Shown here: positions 6,486 to 15,610 of the stretch, in pieces
Layout: each line of letters starts with the position of its first letter
How positions within the stretch are numbered: the first letter of the stretch is position 1
DNA from: an uncultured Verrucomicrobiota bacterium
Lineage (GTDB): Bacteria > Verrucomicrobiota > Verrucomicrobiia > Verrucomicrobiales > Verrucomicrobiaceae
Assembly (NCBI GenBank): GCA_903848465.1
Contig: CAINGK010000122.1
Coordinates: 37,798 to 101,797, forward strand
Length of the DNA stretch: 64,000 bases
Reading direction: 5' to 3'
Program-made: the position numbers and the translations under genes
Notes under the pieces: generated by a model
The model's input: the letters and a program-made list of their open reading frames with translations, nothing else
Databases searched by the model: none
Told to the model about the DNA's origin: nothing

Positions 6486-8393
6486 ATGAGTTTCCTGGGC
6501 TTGCTGCTCCTCATGCTGACTCCACAGCGCGCACCGGGCCAGGAGGTGGCAGCAAGTCAGTTCGCTGCCGCCCCTGCCCGACCTGCCGCAGTGGCCATTT
6601 ATGAAAACACGCCAGTGGCGACCGTGCGCCAGCAGGCCGAGCTGGGCCATGTGGTCGCACAGCGGCTGCTAGGCCTGCGCCTGACCCAAGGCACGGGTGT
6701 GCAACGCAATGCAGCAGAAGGCGTGCAGTGGCTGCGCCGTGCCGCCGAGCAGAGCGATGCCAAAGCCCAGTACGCCCTGGGCCGTGCATACCTCCTCGGC
6801 ACCGGCGTGGCGCAGGACACAGCGGCGGGGGTGAAGTGGTATCGACTGGCCGCTGAGCAGGGCAATGCCGACGCCCTCTACGGTTTGGGCCGTTGCTGCG
6901 CCCGTGGCACCGGCATGCCGCAAGACGCCGCAGCAGCGGTGCAGTGGTACCTCAAAGCTGCCGACCATGGCGATGCCAGAGCGCAGATCGCTCTGGGGAA
7001 TGCCTTCATGCACGGCAGCGGCGTCGCGCAAGACACAACGGAGGCCCTGCGGTGGTACTTCACCGCCGCCGAGCAAGGCGATCCCGAGGGTGAGGATGCC
7101 GTGGCTCACGCTTACCTCCAAGGCGTGGGCGTATCGCAGAATACCCTCGCCGCATTGAACTGGCACCACAAAGCCGTGGGCCTCAGCCAACGCCTGGAGA
7201 ACAACCCGGCAGAGACCGCCAAGTGGTCCCTCCGCGCCGCTGAGCACGGGGATGTCTTTGCCCAGGTGGATCTGGCCCGCGCCTACTTCCAAGGCGCTGG
7301 GGTGCAGCGGGATGAGGTGGAGGGACTCAAGTGGTTCCAAAAAGCCGCCGAGCGGGGCGCGGTCTGCGCCCAGAATGAACTGGGCTACGCCTACATGCGC
7401 GGCAAGGGCGTGCCGATGGACCCCGTGGAAGGCGTGAAGTGGTATCGCAAAGCCGCCGAGCATGGCGATGCCAATGCGCAGTATGCCCTGGGGGTGGCCT
7501 ACACTCAGGGCGAAGGCGTGCGGCGAGACCCCGTGGAAGCTTTGAAGTGGTACACCCGAGCCATCGATCACGGCACTGGCAGCTCGAAGAACGCCGCTCC
7601 AGAAACCTTGCTCTTGCGATACGCTGACGCCGATAAAGCCAACGCCGGAGCACGCACCGGCCACCACCTCGACAGCAGCGCGGTGGCCCGTGCTCCTGGA
7701 GAAAGCATGCGCTGGCTGCGCAAAGCCGCCGAGAGTGGCGATGCCATGGCGCAATACACGCTCGCCACCGCCTACGCCACCGGCGACAGCACCACCCCAG
7801 ACGCCGCCACTGCAGCGCAATGGTACCGCAAAGCGGCAGACCAAAACCACGCGCTGGCGCAGCTTGAGCTAGGTCGCCTCTACTTCTCCGGCGAGGGCGT
7901 CCCCAAGGATGTGGCCCAAGCCGTGAAGTGGACACGCAAGGCGGCGGAGCGCGGCAATGCCCAGGCGCAGGACGAACTCGGCAACTTCCACATGACCGGC
8001 CTCGGCATGGAAAAAGCCCCGGCAGATGGGGCGAAGTGGTACCAGAAAGCGGCGGACCAAAAGTACGCCGAAGGCCAATACCACCTGGGCATCTGCTACC
8101 ACGACGGCGTGGGCCTGACCCAGGACCTCGCAGCCGCCGCGCAGTGGTTCCGCAAAGCCGCCGAGCAGGACCAAGCCAGGGCACAGTACTCGCTGGGCCA
8201 GAGCTACCTGCTGGGAGAAGGCGTGAAGAAAGACGCCGTCGAGGCCCTCCAGTGGTTCCTCCTCGCCGCCGCCCACGACACCCCCGACGCCATCACCCAG
8301 GCCGAACAGATCAAACGCAACCTCACCGCCCCCGAAATCTCCACCGCCGAGTCCCGTGTGGAAAAGTTCCGCGCAGGCCGAGCGAAGAAGTAA
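6486..8393 (+). CDS. Sel1-repeat (SLR) secreted protein
   Basis: A 635-residue protein built from about 13 Sel1-like repeats of 36 residues (pattern AQYxLGxxYxxGxGVxxDxxxAxxWYxKAAExGD), with a less regular linker around residues 370-440 of the mature array. I place the start at the ATG at 6486 because it begins a good signal peptide (MSFLGLLLLMLTPQ..., cleavage near PGQ). An upstream in-frame ATG at 6351 would bury that signal behind 45 non-conserved residues. Sel1 proteins form alpha-alpha superhelices that bind protein partners; the likely location is periplasmic or surface. Specific partner unknown. Confidence 0.88.
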   Translation: MSFLGLLLLMLTPQRAPGQEVAASQFAAAPARPAAVAIYENTPVATVRQQAELGHVVAQRLLGLRLTQGTGVQRNAAEGVQWLRRAAEQSDAKAQYALGRAYLLGTGVAQDTAAGVKWYRLAAEQGNADALYGLGRCCARGTGMPQDAAAAVQWYLKAADHGDARAQIALGNAFMHGSGVAQDTTEALRWYFTAAEQGDPEGEDAVAHAYLQGVGVSQNTLAALNWHHKAVGLSQRLENNPAETAKWSLRAAEHGDVFAQVDLARAYFQGAGVQRDEVEGLKWFQKAAERGAVCAQNELGYAYMRGKGVPMDPVEGVKWYRKAAEHGDANAQYALGVAYTQGEGVRRDPVEALKWYTRAIDHGTGSSKNAAPETLLLRYADADKANAGARTGHHLDSSAVARAPGESMRWLRKAAESGDAMAQYTLATAYATGDSTTPDAATAAQWYRKAADQNHALAQLELGRLYFSGEGVPKDVAQAVKWTRKAAERGNAQAQDELGNFHMTGLGMEKAPADGAKWYQKAADQKYAEGQYHLGICYHDGVGLTQDLAAAAQWFRKAAEQDQARAQYSLGQSYLLGEGVKKDAVEALQWFLLAAAHDTPDAITQAEQIKRNLTAPEISTAESRVEKFRAGRAKK

Positions 8394-8843
8394 CACGCGC
8401 CATCTGAACCGTAGGATAGGTGTGGCGACAGCCATCCCGTCTCCGCGCGCCTGATGACGCCCCATGGCTCGGAGCCTCCCAGAGTCGGGCGGTTTGGGAA
8501 ACAGGCTCTGGGTGTTGGAAAAACACAGCGCGCCAAGCGTACCCAACCCACGTCCAGAGTCGCGCTCTGAGAATTGAATGGCGAAGACGCACAGAATGAG
8601 AAGGTGGTATCTCGTGGTGTGACGGCGGAGTCCGCCCGAAAAAATGGCACGGTGGCTTTTCTGCGGGTGCAGGACTGCCTTGCAAGAAGGTGCGGGCAGC
8701 ATGCTGGCGGAATGAGTCGTACATAATGCCAGGCATTTAGTTGTTGCGCCCGTGAATTTCCCCGCCACACTCCGCCCCCATGCAGCCCTCTCAATCCTCT
8801 GATCCCCAGGCGCTCCCGCTCGAAGAACAGCTTGTTGGCGTGA
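8394..8843. other. Intergenic region before the REP transposase
   Basis: No credible gene. Bases 8592-8709 are a deleted remnant of the 3' end of a REP-transposase locus (see that entry). The flanks (8440-8590 and 8710-8843) show no recognisable gene; the second leads to the transposase ATG. Confidence 0.6.
8592..8709 (+). repeat. Remnant of a REP-transposase 3' region, internally deleted
   Basis: Bases 8592-8638 match 9615-9661 inside the transposase gene at 46 of 47 positions. Bases 8641-8709 match 9908-9977 downstream of that gene with one substitution and one indel. The two blocks are adjacent here but 240 bp apart at the intact locus, and the join falls at a CCCG present at both ends of the missing segment. 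This is best read as a former second copy shortened by a microhomology deletion. The first block contains the REP-like stem GGCGGA-G-TCCGCC. Confidence 0.8.
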
Positions 8844-9890
8844 ATGCGAAAACGGGGTTCTATCCTGGCGCGCGGTCATGGCAAGGGGCCGCTGGAGTCT
8901 TACTGCTACCATGTCATGTCGCGCACCTGCGGCGGCGAGGTGTTCTTTGATGATGTGGAAAAAGAGGCGCTGCGCCGGGTGATGTGGCGCATGGCGGAGT
9001 TCTCGGGTCTCAAGGTGGTGACCTACTGTCTCATGAGCAATCATTTCCATCTGCTCGCCGAGGTGCCGCATCGCGGCACATGGTTGCAGCGCTTTGAGGG
9101 TGCGGATGGTGAGGTGAAGCTGCTGGAACACCTGAGCATCCTCTACAGCCGCGCTTACGTGGGCCTTTTGCGCGATGAATTGGCCGACCTACGCGCACGC
9201 GGCATGGCCGTGCTGGCCGAGCAGCGAGTGGAGGCGCTTAAGAAGCGCTTCTGCGATCTCTCGCTGTTCGTCAAAGAGGTGAAGGAGCGTTTCAGTCGCT
9301 GGTTCAACAAACGGCGCGGAAGGCGTGGCACGCTGTGGATGGACCGCTTTAAAAGTGTGCTGGTCGAAGGCAAGGGTGAACCACTGCGCACGATGGAGGC
9401 TTACATCGATCTCAATCCCGTGCGCGTTGGGTTGGTCAAAGACCCCAAGGAGTATCGCTGGTGTGGCTATGCGGAGGCACTGGGCGGCAGTCGCCGTGCG
9501 CAACGTGGTTTGTGCAAAGCACTGGGCAAGCCGGTGGACGGCTGGAAGAGCGCGGACGCAGCAGCGGCGTATCGCTGCCTGCTGCATGCGGAAGGTCGCG
9601 AGGTGAAAGATGGGCAGAATGAGAAAGTGGTATCTCGTGGTGTGACGGCGGAGTCCGCCCGCGCCGTGCTGGCGGAGAAAGGCAAGCTCAGCCCTGCGGA
9701 GCTGGTGCGACTACGCGTACGCTATTTCACCGATGGCGTGGTTCTAGGCAGCAAGGAGTTTGTGGAAGGCATCTTTGACTCGCAACGCGAGCACTTTGGC
9801 CCAAAGCGCAAGCAAGGCGCGCGACGCATGACGGAATCAGACGCGCCGTTCTACACGCTGCGCCATCTGCGGCTTCGACCGCTGGGTTGA
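8844..9890 (+). CDS. REP-associated tyrosine transposase (RAYT, Y1/HUH family)
   Basis: A 348-residue protein with the Y1_Tnp/HUH fold. It has an N-terminal YHVMSRT strand, the metal-binding HxH in SNHFHLL (His67, His69), and the catalytic-Tyr motif AYIDLNPVRVGLV (Tyr187). The C-terminal 150 residues are specific to this longer subgroup. RAYTs bind and nick REP hairpins in single-stranded DNA and are usually single-copy and domesticated. Here a REP-like hairpin lies inside the coding region (9645-9660) and again upstream at 8592-8638, as expected for a RAYT with its substrate repeats. Confidence 0.9.
   Translation: MRKRGSILARGHGKGPLESYCYHVMSRTCGGEVFFDDVEKEALRRVMWRMAEFSGLKVVTYCLMSNHFHLLAEVPHRGTWLQRFEGADGEVKLLEHLSILYSRAYVGLLRDELADLRARGMAVLAEQRVEALKKRFCDLSLFVKEVKERFSRWFNKRRGRRGTLWMDRFKSVLVEGKGEPLRTMEAYIDLNPVRVGLVKDPKEYRWCGYAEALGGSRRAQRGLCKALGKPVDGWKSADAAAAYRCLLHAEGREVKDGQNEKVVSRGVTAESARAVLAEKGKLSPAELVRLRVRYFTDGVVLGSKEFVEGIFDSQREHFGPKRKQGARRMTESDAPFYTLRHLRLRPLG
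9615..9661 (+). repeat. REP-like block inside the transposase gene
   Basis: A 47-nt block nearly identical to 8592-8638. It contains the perfect stem GGCGGA-G-TCCGCC and is translated as part of the transposase (residues near 258-273). A REP-type hairpin within its own transposase gene is unusual. Confidence 0.7.
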
Positions 9891-9901
9891 CTGACGACAA
9901 C

Positions 9902-9977
9902 CCCGAGAAAATGGCACGGTGGATTTTCTGCGGGTGCAAGGACTGCCTTGCAAGAAGGTGCGGGCAGCATGCTGGCG
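9902..9977 (+). repeat. Downstream block of the REP-transposase locus
   Basis: Starts 12 bp after the transposase stop and matches 8641-8709 almost perfectly. It can fold through CTGCCTT against AAG...GGCAG. It is probably the 3' terminal region recognised or left by the transposase. Confidence 0.65.
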
Positions 9978-10061
9978 AGCCTGGATTTATTGAGCGTCTG
10001 CTTAAGCAAAAACTGAAGCAATGCTTGAACTGCTCTACCGATGGCCTCAGAGTCATCTGGA

Positions 10062-10247
10062 ATGAATGTGATGTGTCGCTGGATGATTCTTTTGGGGGGC
10101 TGCCTGCTGCCTGCGTGTGCTGAAACCCGGACGCAGTTGGATGATCTATGGCGTGTCGCCGATCCGATCGGGCACCGGCGCTCACATGCTGAACGTTATT
10201 ACCCGTATGAGCGGTCCACGGGTTTGCGTCCGATCAAGGAAGACTGA
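10062..10247 (+). CDS. Possible small lipoprotein/secreted protein
   Basis: A 61-residue frame begins with a hydrophobic signal-like stretch (residues 6-20) ending in the lipobox-like LLPAC, then a polar tail with several Arg and Tyr residues. In-frame ATGs occur at 10041 and 10062; the second gives the cleaner signal peptide. No homology is recognised, and composition is the only support. It sits between the transposase and the sulfatase-like gene. Confidence 0.35.
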   Translation: MNVMCRWMILLGGCLLPACAETRTQLDDLWRVADPIGHRRSHAERYYPYERSTGLRPIKED

Positions 10248-10354
10248 CGAAAGCGCGGCCTGGAAGGTTGGTGCGGGGCTATATGTGATGAGAGGGGTTG
10301 AGATATGCCTGTGAAGCGCCGTAAGTATGAGTTCACTGTCCTTGTCCACTCTTC

Positions 10355-12547
10355 ATGCCACTACCCACCCTGCAACGCCGCCATATCTTGAAAATCGTCG
10401 TGCTGACCGTGTTCGGCACGCTGCTAGCGTGGTATTTGAGCGCGATCCTGAGCTTTGCGGGCAACTCCTACGGCTTTAATAACCGCTTTTCGGAGGTCGC
10501 CATCCAGCATCACTGGTGGTTCCTTGTGTGGAGCAACCTGGTGGTGCTGAAGGGCTACCTGCTGGTGGCAGCAGGGTATGTGCTGCTGATCTATCCGCTG
10601 GTGCGGCTGTGGGGCAAGGTGCGGGAATTCGCGCGCTGGGGCGTGGTGTGGCGCACGTTGCTGTTTGCCGGGCTGCTGTACGGTTTTTTCATCTTCAAGC
10701 TCATGCTGGAGAAGCCGTATTTCGGTGACTACAGCTACCTGCTGGGCTGGTACGATGCGCTCGGGCGGGTGTGCGGCACAGGAGTGCAAGATGCTTTGCA
10801 TGCGCTGATCACGCAGGTGTTTCCCTTCACCGCGCTAGTAGCGGCGGCCGGGTTTTACCTCTTTGAGCTGCGCCGCTGGTTCACCCGCGCCGCGCGGCCA
10901 TTGCTGTTCAGTTTTGCGGCGGTGGCGGGTATGTTGGCGTTGTTGGTGGTGAGCGGTTATGGGGTGAGCCGTGCGCCAGACATGGCAGAGCTGGCGGGCG
11001 GCAAGAAGCGACCCAAGAACATTGTCATCCTGGGCTCCGACTCGCTGCGGGCGGATCATCTTTCCTGCAATGGGTATCCCCGCCTGACGTCACCGAACAT
11101 CGACCGCATCGCGGCCAAGGGGGTGAACTTTGAGCGCTGCCTGACGCCGATCGCCTCCACGCTGGAGTCGCTCACCAGCATGTTTTCCTCGCAGTATCCG
11201 CACACGCACGGGGTTCGGCACATGTTTCCGAGTCGTGCGATGGTGGACCGGGCCAATCTGGAAGCGCCCGCCCTGGGCACGGAGCTACAGCGGCTGGGTT
11301 ATGACACTTCGGTGATCGGTGACTGGTGCGCCTGCGGGTTCAACGAACTGCCGATGGGCTTCAAAAGCATCATCGTCTCCGACTTTGACAACTTCCGTGT
11401 GTACATGAGCGAGGTGGTCTTTCTGCATCATCAAATCCTGCCCTTGTTCTTCGACAATCGCGTGGGCCACATGCTCTTTCCCAAGCTCAAGTCGTTCGCC
11501 AATTACATGACGCCGGAAGTCGTCACGGACCAGGTCATCGACCGGATCAAGCAGCGTGCGGCAGACCGGCAGCCGTTCCTGCTCCTCGGCTATTATTCCT
11601 GCACACACCTGCCCTACAAGACGCCCACGCATTACGCCAAGCTGTGGACCGACCCCAAGTACGACGGCCCGCACAAGCATGAACTGGCACTGAATGTGGA
11701 CGAGTTCATCGGCGGCACGGACATCAATGAAAAGTGGCGCAAGCTGCCGCCCCAGGAGGTGGCGCAGATCACCGCGCTGTATGACGGCTGCGTGCGCATG
11801 TTTGACGATTCGGTGGGCCGTGTGGTGGCCGAACTCGAAAAGCAGGGGTTGCTGGATGACACGATCATCTTGATCACCGGTGACCATGGCGACGATCTCT
11901 TTGAACCCAACTGCACCTTCGGTCACGGCACCACGTTCAATGGTGGTGATCAGGCCAATCATGTGCCAGCGATTCTGCATGTGCCCGGCCTGGCCCAGCC
12001 GCAGCGCCATCCGCAGCTTGCGCGCACGCTGGACTTTGCACCCACGCTGCTGGATCTCGTCGGCGCGCCTGCGCAGCCGCGCTTTGAGGGCACGAGTCTC
12101 GCTCCGCTCATTCGTGGTGAAAAGAAAAGCCTCGGCCTCACTTTCTTCGGCGAAACCAGCTACCTCTTTTTCCGCCGCACCATTCCGGGTGAAGAGCCGC
12201 TCTTCATCCCGCCGATGGATCAGACCACCTTCATCGACCCGGACTTTGATTTCCACTTCGTGCTCAAGGACAAATTTCAGGACGCCGTGCTGAAAACCAA
12301 GGAGCACTGCGTGCGCACCGAGCGCTTCAAATACATCCGCACCCCCGGCGCACAGCATTCCATCGAGCGCCTGTTTGATGTGCGTGCAGATCCGCATTGC
12401 GAGCATGATGTCAAAATGCGCTATCCCGAGGTGAAGGCACGACTCTCCGCTGCCATGAACCAGTGGCTCACCACCCACCAGCAGAGCACCACCGCAGAGA
12501 TCTATGGGATTCTTGGTGAGGACAGTCTTCAGCCCACCGCGCCATGA
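10355..12547 (+). CDS. Membrane-anchored sulfatase-superfamily hydrolase/transferase
   Basis: A 730-residue protein with about five N-terminal membrane helices (roughly residues 12-37, 52-82, 97-118, 145-168, 180-200) and a periplasmic alkaline-phosphatase/sulfatase fold from residue 220. Metal-site motifs are NIVILGSDSLRADH and LITGDHGDD. The usual sulfatase C/S-x-P-x-R modification motif is not present; the equivalent stretch reads TPIASTLES, so this is likelier a phosphoester or phosphoglycerol/phosphoethanolamine-type enzyme, or a non-formylglycine member. It overlaps the next gene by 4 bp. Confidence 0.8.
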   Translation: MPLPTLQRRHILKIVVLTVFGTLLAWYLSAILSFAGNSYGFNNRFSEVAIQHHWWFLVWSNLVVLKGYLLVAAGYVLLIYPLVRLWGKVREFARWGVVWRTLLFAGLLYGFFIFKLMLEKPYFGDYSYLLGWYDALGRVCGTGVQDALHALITQVFPFTALVAAAGFYLFELRRWFTRAARPLLFSFAAVAGMLALLVVSGYGVSRAPDMAELAGGKKRPKNIVILGSDSLRADHLSCNGYPRLTSPNIDRIAAKGVNFERCLTPIASTLESLTSMFSSQYPHTHGVRHMFPSRAMVDRANLEAPALGTELQRLGYDTSVIGDWCACGFNELPMGFKSIIVSDFDNFRVYMSEVVFLHHQILPLFFDNRVGHMLFPKLKSFANYMTPEVVTDQVIDRIKQRAADRQPFLLLGYYSCTHLPYKTPTHYAKLWTDPKYDGPHKHELALNVDEFIGGTDINEKWRKLPPQEVAQITALYDGCVRMFDDSVGRVVAELEKQGLLDDTIILITGDHGDDLFEPNCTFGHGTTFNGGDQANHVPAILHVPGLAQPQRHPQLARTLDFAPTLLDLVGAPAQPRFEGTSLAPLIRGEKKSLGLTFFGETSYLFFRRTIPGEEPLFIPPMDQTTFIDPDFDFHFVLKDKFQDAVLKTKEHCVRTERFKYIRTPGAQHSIERLFDVRADPHCEHDVKMRYPEVKARLSAAMNQWLTTHQQSTTAEIYGILGEDSLQPTAP

Positions 12548-12933
12548 ACGCCGCTGATCTGCCGCATCTCGTCATCGGGGCCTGCATGAACGTGCATCGC
12601 ACCCTCGGCCCCGGCCTGACCCAGGACGCCTATGAGGAATGCCTCGCCATTGAACTGCGTGAGCTGGAGTTTGATTTCAAACGCCACGTGCCGCTGGAGT
12701 TTGACTACCATGGGCGCACGGTGCAAACGGCCACGCGGCTGGACTTTGTCGTCGGTGATGGCTTGCTTTTGCTGGTTCGTTCCCAGGACGAAATCACCCG
12801 ACTCCAGCAGCAGGAGCTGGAGTCCAAGGTCAGGCTGGGACGTTTCAATACCGGCCTGATCGTCAACTTCAACGTCGGCACGCTGCGCAAAGGGATCCAT
12901 CAGATCACCGTGAAGCGGCGGACGGAGAAGTAA
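12544..12933 (+). CDS. GxxExxY-family protein with degenerate nuclease-like site
   Basis: A 129-residue member of the GxxExxY (PDDEXK-related) family: HRTLGPGL, YEECLAIELRELEF, LEFDYHGRTV and GLIVNFN are all typical. The family-defining Glu is Gln27 here (GLTQDAY), and the expected ExK catalytic pair after Asp67 is replaced in LLLLVRSQDE, so nuclease activity is unlikely. It starts within the stop of the sulfatase-like gene (ATGA). The family's biological role is unsettled. An in-frame stop and typical length argue against a pseudogene. Confidence 0.8.
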   Translation: MNAADLPHLVIGACMNVHRTLGPGLTQDAYEECLAIELRELEFDFKRHVPLEFDYHGRTVQTATRLDFVVGDGLLLLVRSQDEITRLQQQELESKVRLGRFNTGLIVNFNVGTLRKGIHQITVKRRTEK

Positions 12934-13085
12934 TAAAGAGCCATGCTGGAAGCGGCTCTTCCTGCTTGGCGGGGCGGAGTTGGCGCTGCTGAATAAGGGG
13001 TGCCCCGCCAAAAAACCCGCAGGGACGATGCAGGGATTGTGATGGATTGTGAAAAAGTTGTGTTTGAGGGCACGTTTGTTCGAGT

Positions 13086-15575
13086 ATGAAGAAACTCTTC
13101 GTCCTTCCCCTCTTAGCGTTCGTTTCGCTGTCTTCCGCCAAGGCAGCGGGCCAGACGGACATTGCTGCTGCTGCCAAGCAGATCGATGCGATTTTGGCCA
13201 AAGACTGGGCGGCCAACAAGCTCAAAGGCAATCCGCAGAGCGACGACAATACCTTTGTGCGCCGTATCTATCTGGATGTCATCGGCCGCATCCCGACCAC
13301 GCGTGAAACTGAGGAGTTTCTGAATTCAAAGGAAGCTGGCAAGCGCGCCAAGCTCATCGACAAACTGCTCGCCTCCGAAGCCTACGTGCAGCACTTCTTC
13401 AATTACTGGGCCGATGTGCTGCGTGTCACCTCCAACGGCAGCCAGACGGGGGCCATCACCGGCACGGCCTATGCGAACTTCGTCAAAGACAGCCTGCGGG
13501 AAAACAAGCCCTACGATCACTTCGTGCGCGACATGGTGGCCGCTCAAGGCAAGGCCTGGGACAACGGTGCCATTGGCTATTACATGCGAGATCGCGGCAT
13601 GCCGCTGGACAATATGGCCAGCACCGTGCGCGTTTTCCTCGGCACCCGCATCGAATGCGCGCAATGCCACAACCACCCTTTCGACAAGTGGAGCCAGATG
13701 CAGTTCTATAAAATGGCCGCCTTCACCTTTGGCGTGCAGACGCAGGACTACGGTACTGGCACCATGGGCGGTGTGAGCGATCTGCTGCGCGAGAAGGAAA
13801 ACGCCATCCGTGCCTCCTTCAAAGAGCCGCAGCGTCCGCAGCGCCCCAATTACAACGGTAAGCTGACCAAAGAAGAGCGGGGTGCCCAGGAGAAAAAATT
13901 CGCCGACGAGCTGAAGAAGTTCGACGAGCAGATGAAGGTGGTGAACAAGCAGCGCGAGGAAGCCCGTGAAAAGTATCGCAAAGAGCAGCGCGGCTATCAG
14001 GAGGCCATGCAGGATGTGCGCGACACCATGCGCTACACCTCCGTCAGCACGGTGCCACGCAAGCCGACACTGCCACATGACTACCAGTACAGCGATGCCA
14101 AGCCCAAGTCGGCGGTCGAGCCTGGCACGATGATGGGGCATGAGTGCATCACCCAGCCCGGTGAGACACCCCTGCAGGCCTATGCACGCTGGATGACCAG
14201 TTCGGAAAATCCGCGCTTCACCACCGTGATCGCCAACCGCCTCTGGAAACGTGTTTTTGGTCTGGCCCTCATTGAGCCGCTGGACGAGCTCATGGACACC
14301 ACCGTGCCGATGATTCCCGACATGGAGAAGCATTTGGAGAAACTGGTGGTGGACATGAAGTATGACATGAAGGGCGTGCTGCGCGTGCTCTACAATACCA
14401 AGACGTATCAGGCTCAGGTCACACGTGAGGAGTATGCCCCCGGCAATGTGTACCACTTCACCGGTCCGCTGCTGCGCCGCATGAGCGCCGAGCAGATGTG
14501 GGATTCCTTTGTCACGCTCATCAACCCCAGCCCGGACATGATCAATCAGGCCAATCGTGAGGTTGCTGATCAGCGCATTCTGCAGGCGAAGAAGATCGCT
14601 GACGGTGTCGAGTCTCTCACCCCCGAGGAAGCGCTTACCGGGCTCAAGAAAGCTGCGGACATTTACAGCAAGAACCGTGAGCGCACAAATGTGCAGCAGA
14701 AGCTCTTTAGCGAGGCCCGTATCGCCGCCAAGGACGCCCGCGAAGCGGCTGAAGCCCTGCCACAAGGCCCAGCCAAAGTGGCCGCTATGGAGAAAGCGGA
14801 GGAGCTGAAGAAAAAGGCCGACGTCATTCGCACTGAAGTCAACCGCATCCAAAACGAAGGCCGCACCGTGACCTTCGCGGAGGTCATTGCCCCAGGGGAG
14901 AAAAAGCTTTTTGAGAAAGTCACCGGCAAGCCCTACAAGACCGTCTCCATGAATACCAAAAGCAGTGGTGGCGCGGCTGCACCTGCCATGATGAGTGGTG
15001 GTGGCGACATGATGATGATGGCCGGTGGTGCCAAGGCGGAAAAGGTCATCGTTCCCGGCTATGACCGCAAGGAACTCAGCAAGGAAGAGGAGAAGGCCGT
15101 GGCCCAGAAGGTGCATGACGCCTATGCGGAAGAAGCGGACTTCTTTGGCATCAAAGATGAAAAGGAGCGCAAGTACTACATCAGCCAGCGCGCGAGGATC
15201 AGCCGTGAGACACTGCGTGCCGCTGAGCTGGAAAGCCCTGCTCAGCGCGGCCACTACTTGCGTGAGTTTGGTCAGAGCGACCGTGAGATCATCGAAAACG
15301 CCAACAATGACGCCAGCGTGCCGCAGGCTCTCGCCATGATGAATGGCAGCCTCTTGCCACAGATCGCCAGCCAGTACAGCCAGCTCATGCTCACCGTGAA
15401 GAAGGCTCCGTATCCAGATGACAAAGTGGATGCCATCTACATGACCTTGCTCTCCCGCAAGCCTACCGCCGGTGAAAAGGCCGTCTGGCTCAAGGCACAG
15501 GACAGCGGACTCACCAGCATGGAGGACCTCGTGTTCTCGCTGCTGAACACTCAGCAGTTCATTTTCATTCAGTAA
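13086..15575 (+). CDS. DUF1549/DUF1553 secreted protein
   Basis: An 829-residue protein with a signal peptide (residues 1-20). A DUF1549 domain (about 30-240) contains LDVIGRIPTTRETEEFL and the CAQCHNHPFDKW motif, and DUF1553 follows (about 350-830; RFTTVIANRLWKRVFG, YNTKTYQAQ). A charged coiled-coil insert sits near 230-330 and a Met/Gly-rich stretch around residues 630-655. The N-terminal cytochrome domain of many Planctomycetes relatives is absent. With the DUF1501 gene 35 bp downstream it forms the standard pair of these phyla, whose function remains unproven. Confidence 0.9.
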   Translation: MKKLFVLPLLAFVSLSSAKAAGQTDIAAAAKQIDAILAKDWAANKLKGNPQSDDNTFVRRIYLDVIGRIPTTRETEEFLNSKEAGKRAKLIDKLLASEAYVQHFFNYWADVLRVTSNGSQTGAITGTAYANFVKDSLRENKPYDHFVRDMVAAQGKAWDNGAIGYYMRDRGMPLDNMASTVRVFLGTRIECAQCHNHPFDKWSQMQFYKMAAFTFGVQTQDYGTGTMGGVSDLLREKENAIRASFKEPQRPQRPNYNGKLTKEERGAQEKKFADELKKFDEQMKVVNKQREEAREKYRKEQRGYQEAMQDVRDTMRYTSVSTVPRKPTLPHDYQYSDAKPKSAVEPGTMMGHECITQPGETPLQAYARWMTSSENPRFTTVIANRLWKRVFGLALIEPLDELMDTTVPMIPDMEKHLEKLVVDMKYDMKGVLRVLYNTKTYQAQVTREEYAPGNVYHFTGPLLRRMSAEQMWDSFVTLINPSPDMINQANREVADQRILQAKKIADGVESLTPEEALTGLKKAADIYSKNRERTNVQQKLFSEARIAAKDAREAAEALPQGPAKVAAMEKAEELKKKADVIRTEVNRIQNEGRTVTFAEVIAPGEKKLFEKVTGKPYKTVSMNTKSSGGAAAPAMMSGGGDMMMMAGGAKAEKVIVPGYDRKELSKEEEKAVAQKVHDAYAEEADFFGIKDEKERKYYISQRARISRETLRAAELESPAQRGHYLREFGQSDREIIENANNDASVPQALAMMNGSLLPQIASQYSQLMLTVKKAPYPDDKVDAIYMTLLSRKPTAGEKAVWLKAQDSGLTSMEDLVFSLLNTQQFIFIQ

Positions 15576-15610
15576 TACACGCTCAACCCAACACCCCACG
15601 CGCCCCTCCC

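Noticed and set aside
12934..12962. AAGAGCC...GGCTCTT hairpin after the GxxExxY gene as a terminator
   Set aside because: Only a 7-bp stem with an 11-nt loop and no downstream T-run on the coding strand.
13326..15599. Long open frame on the minus strand opposite the DUF1549/DUF1553 gene
   Set aside because: It is the antisense shadow of a clear gene in high-GC DNA; the translation is low-complexity and His/Leu/Val-rich with no recognisable domain.
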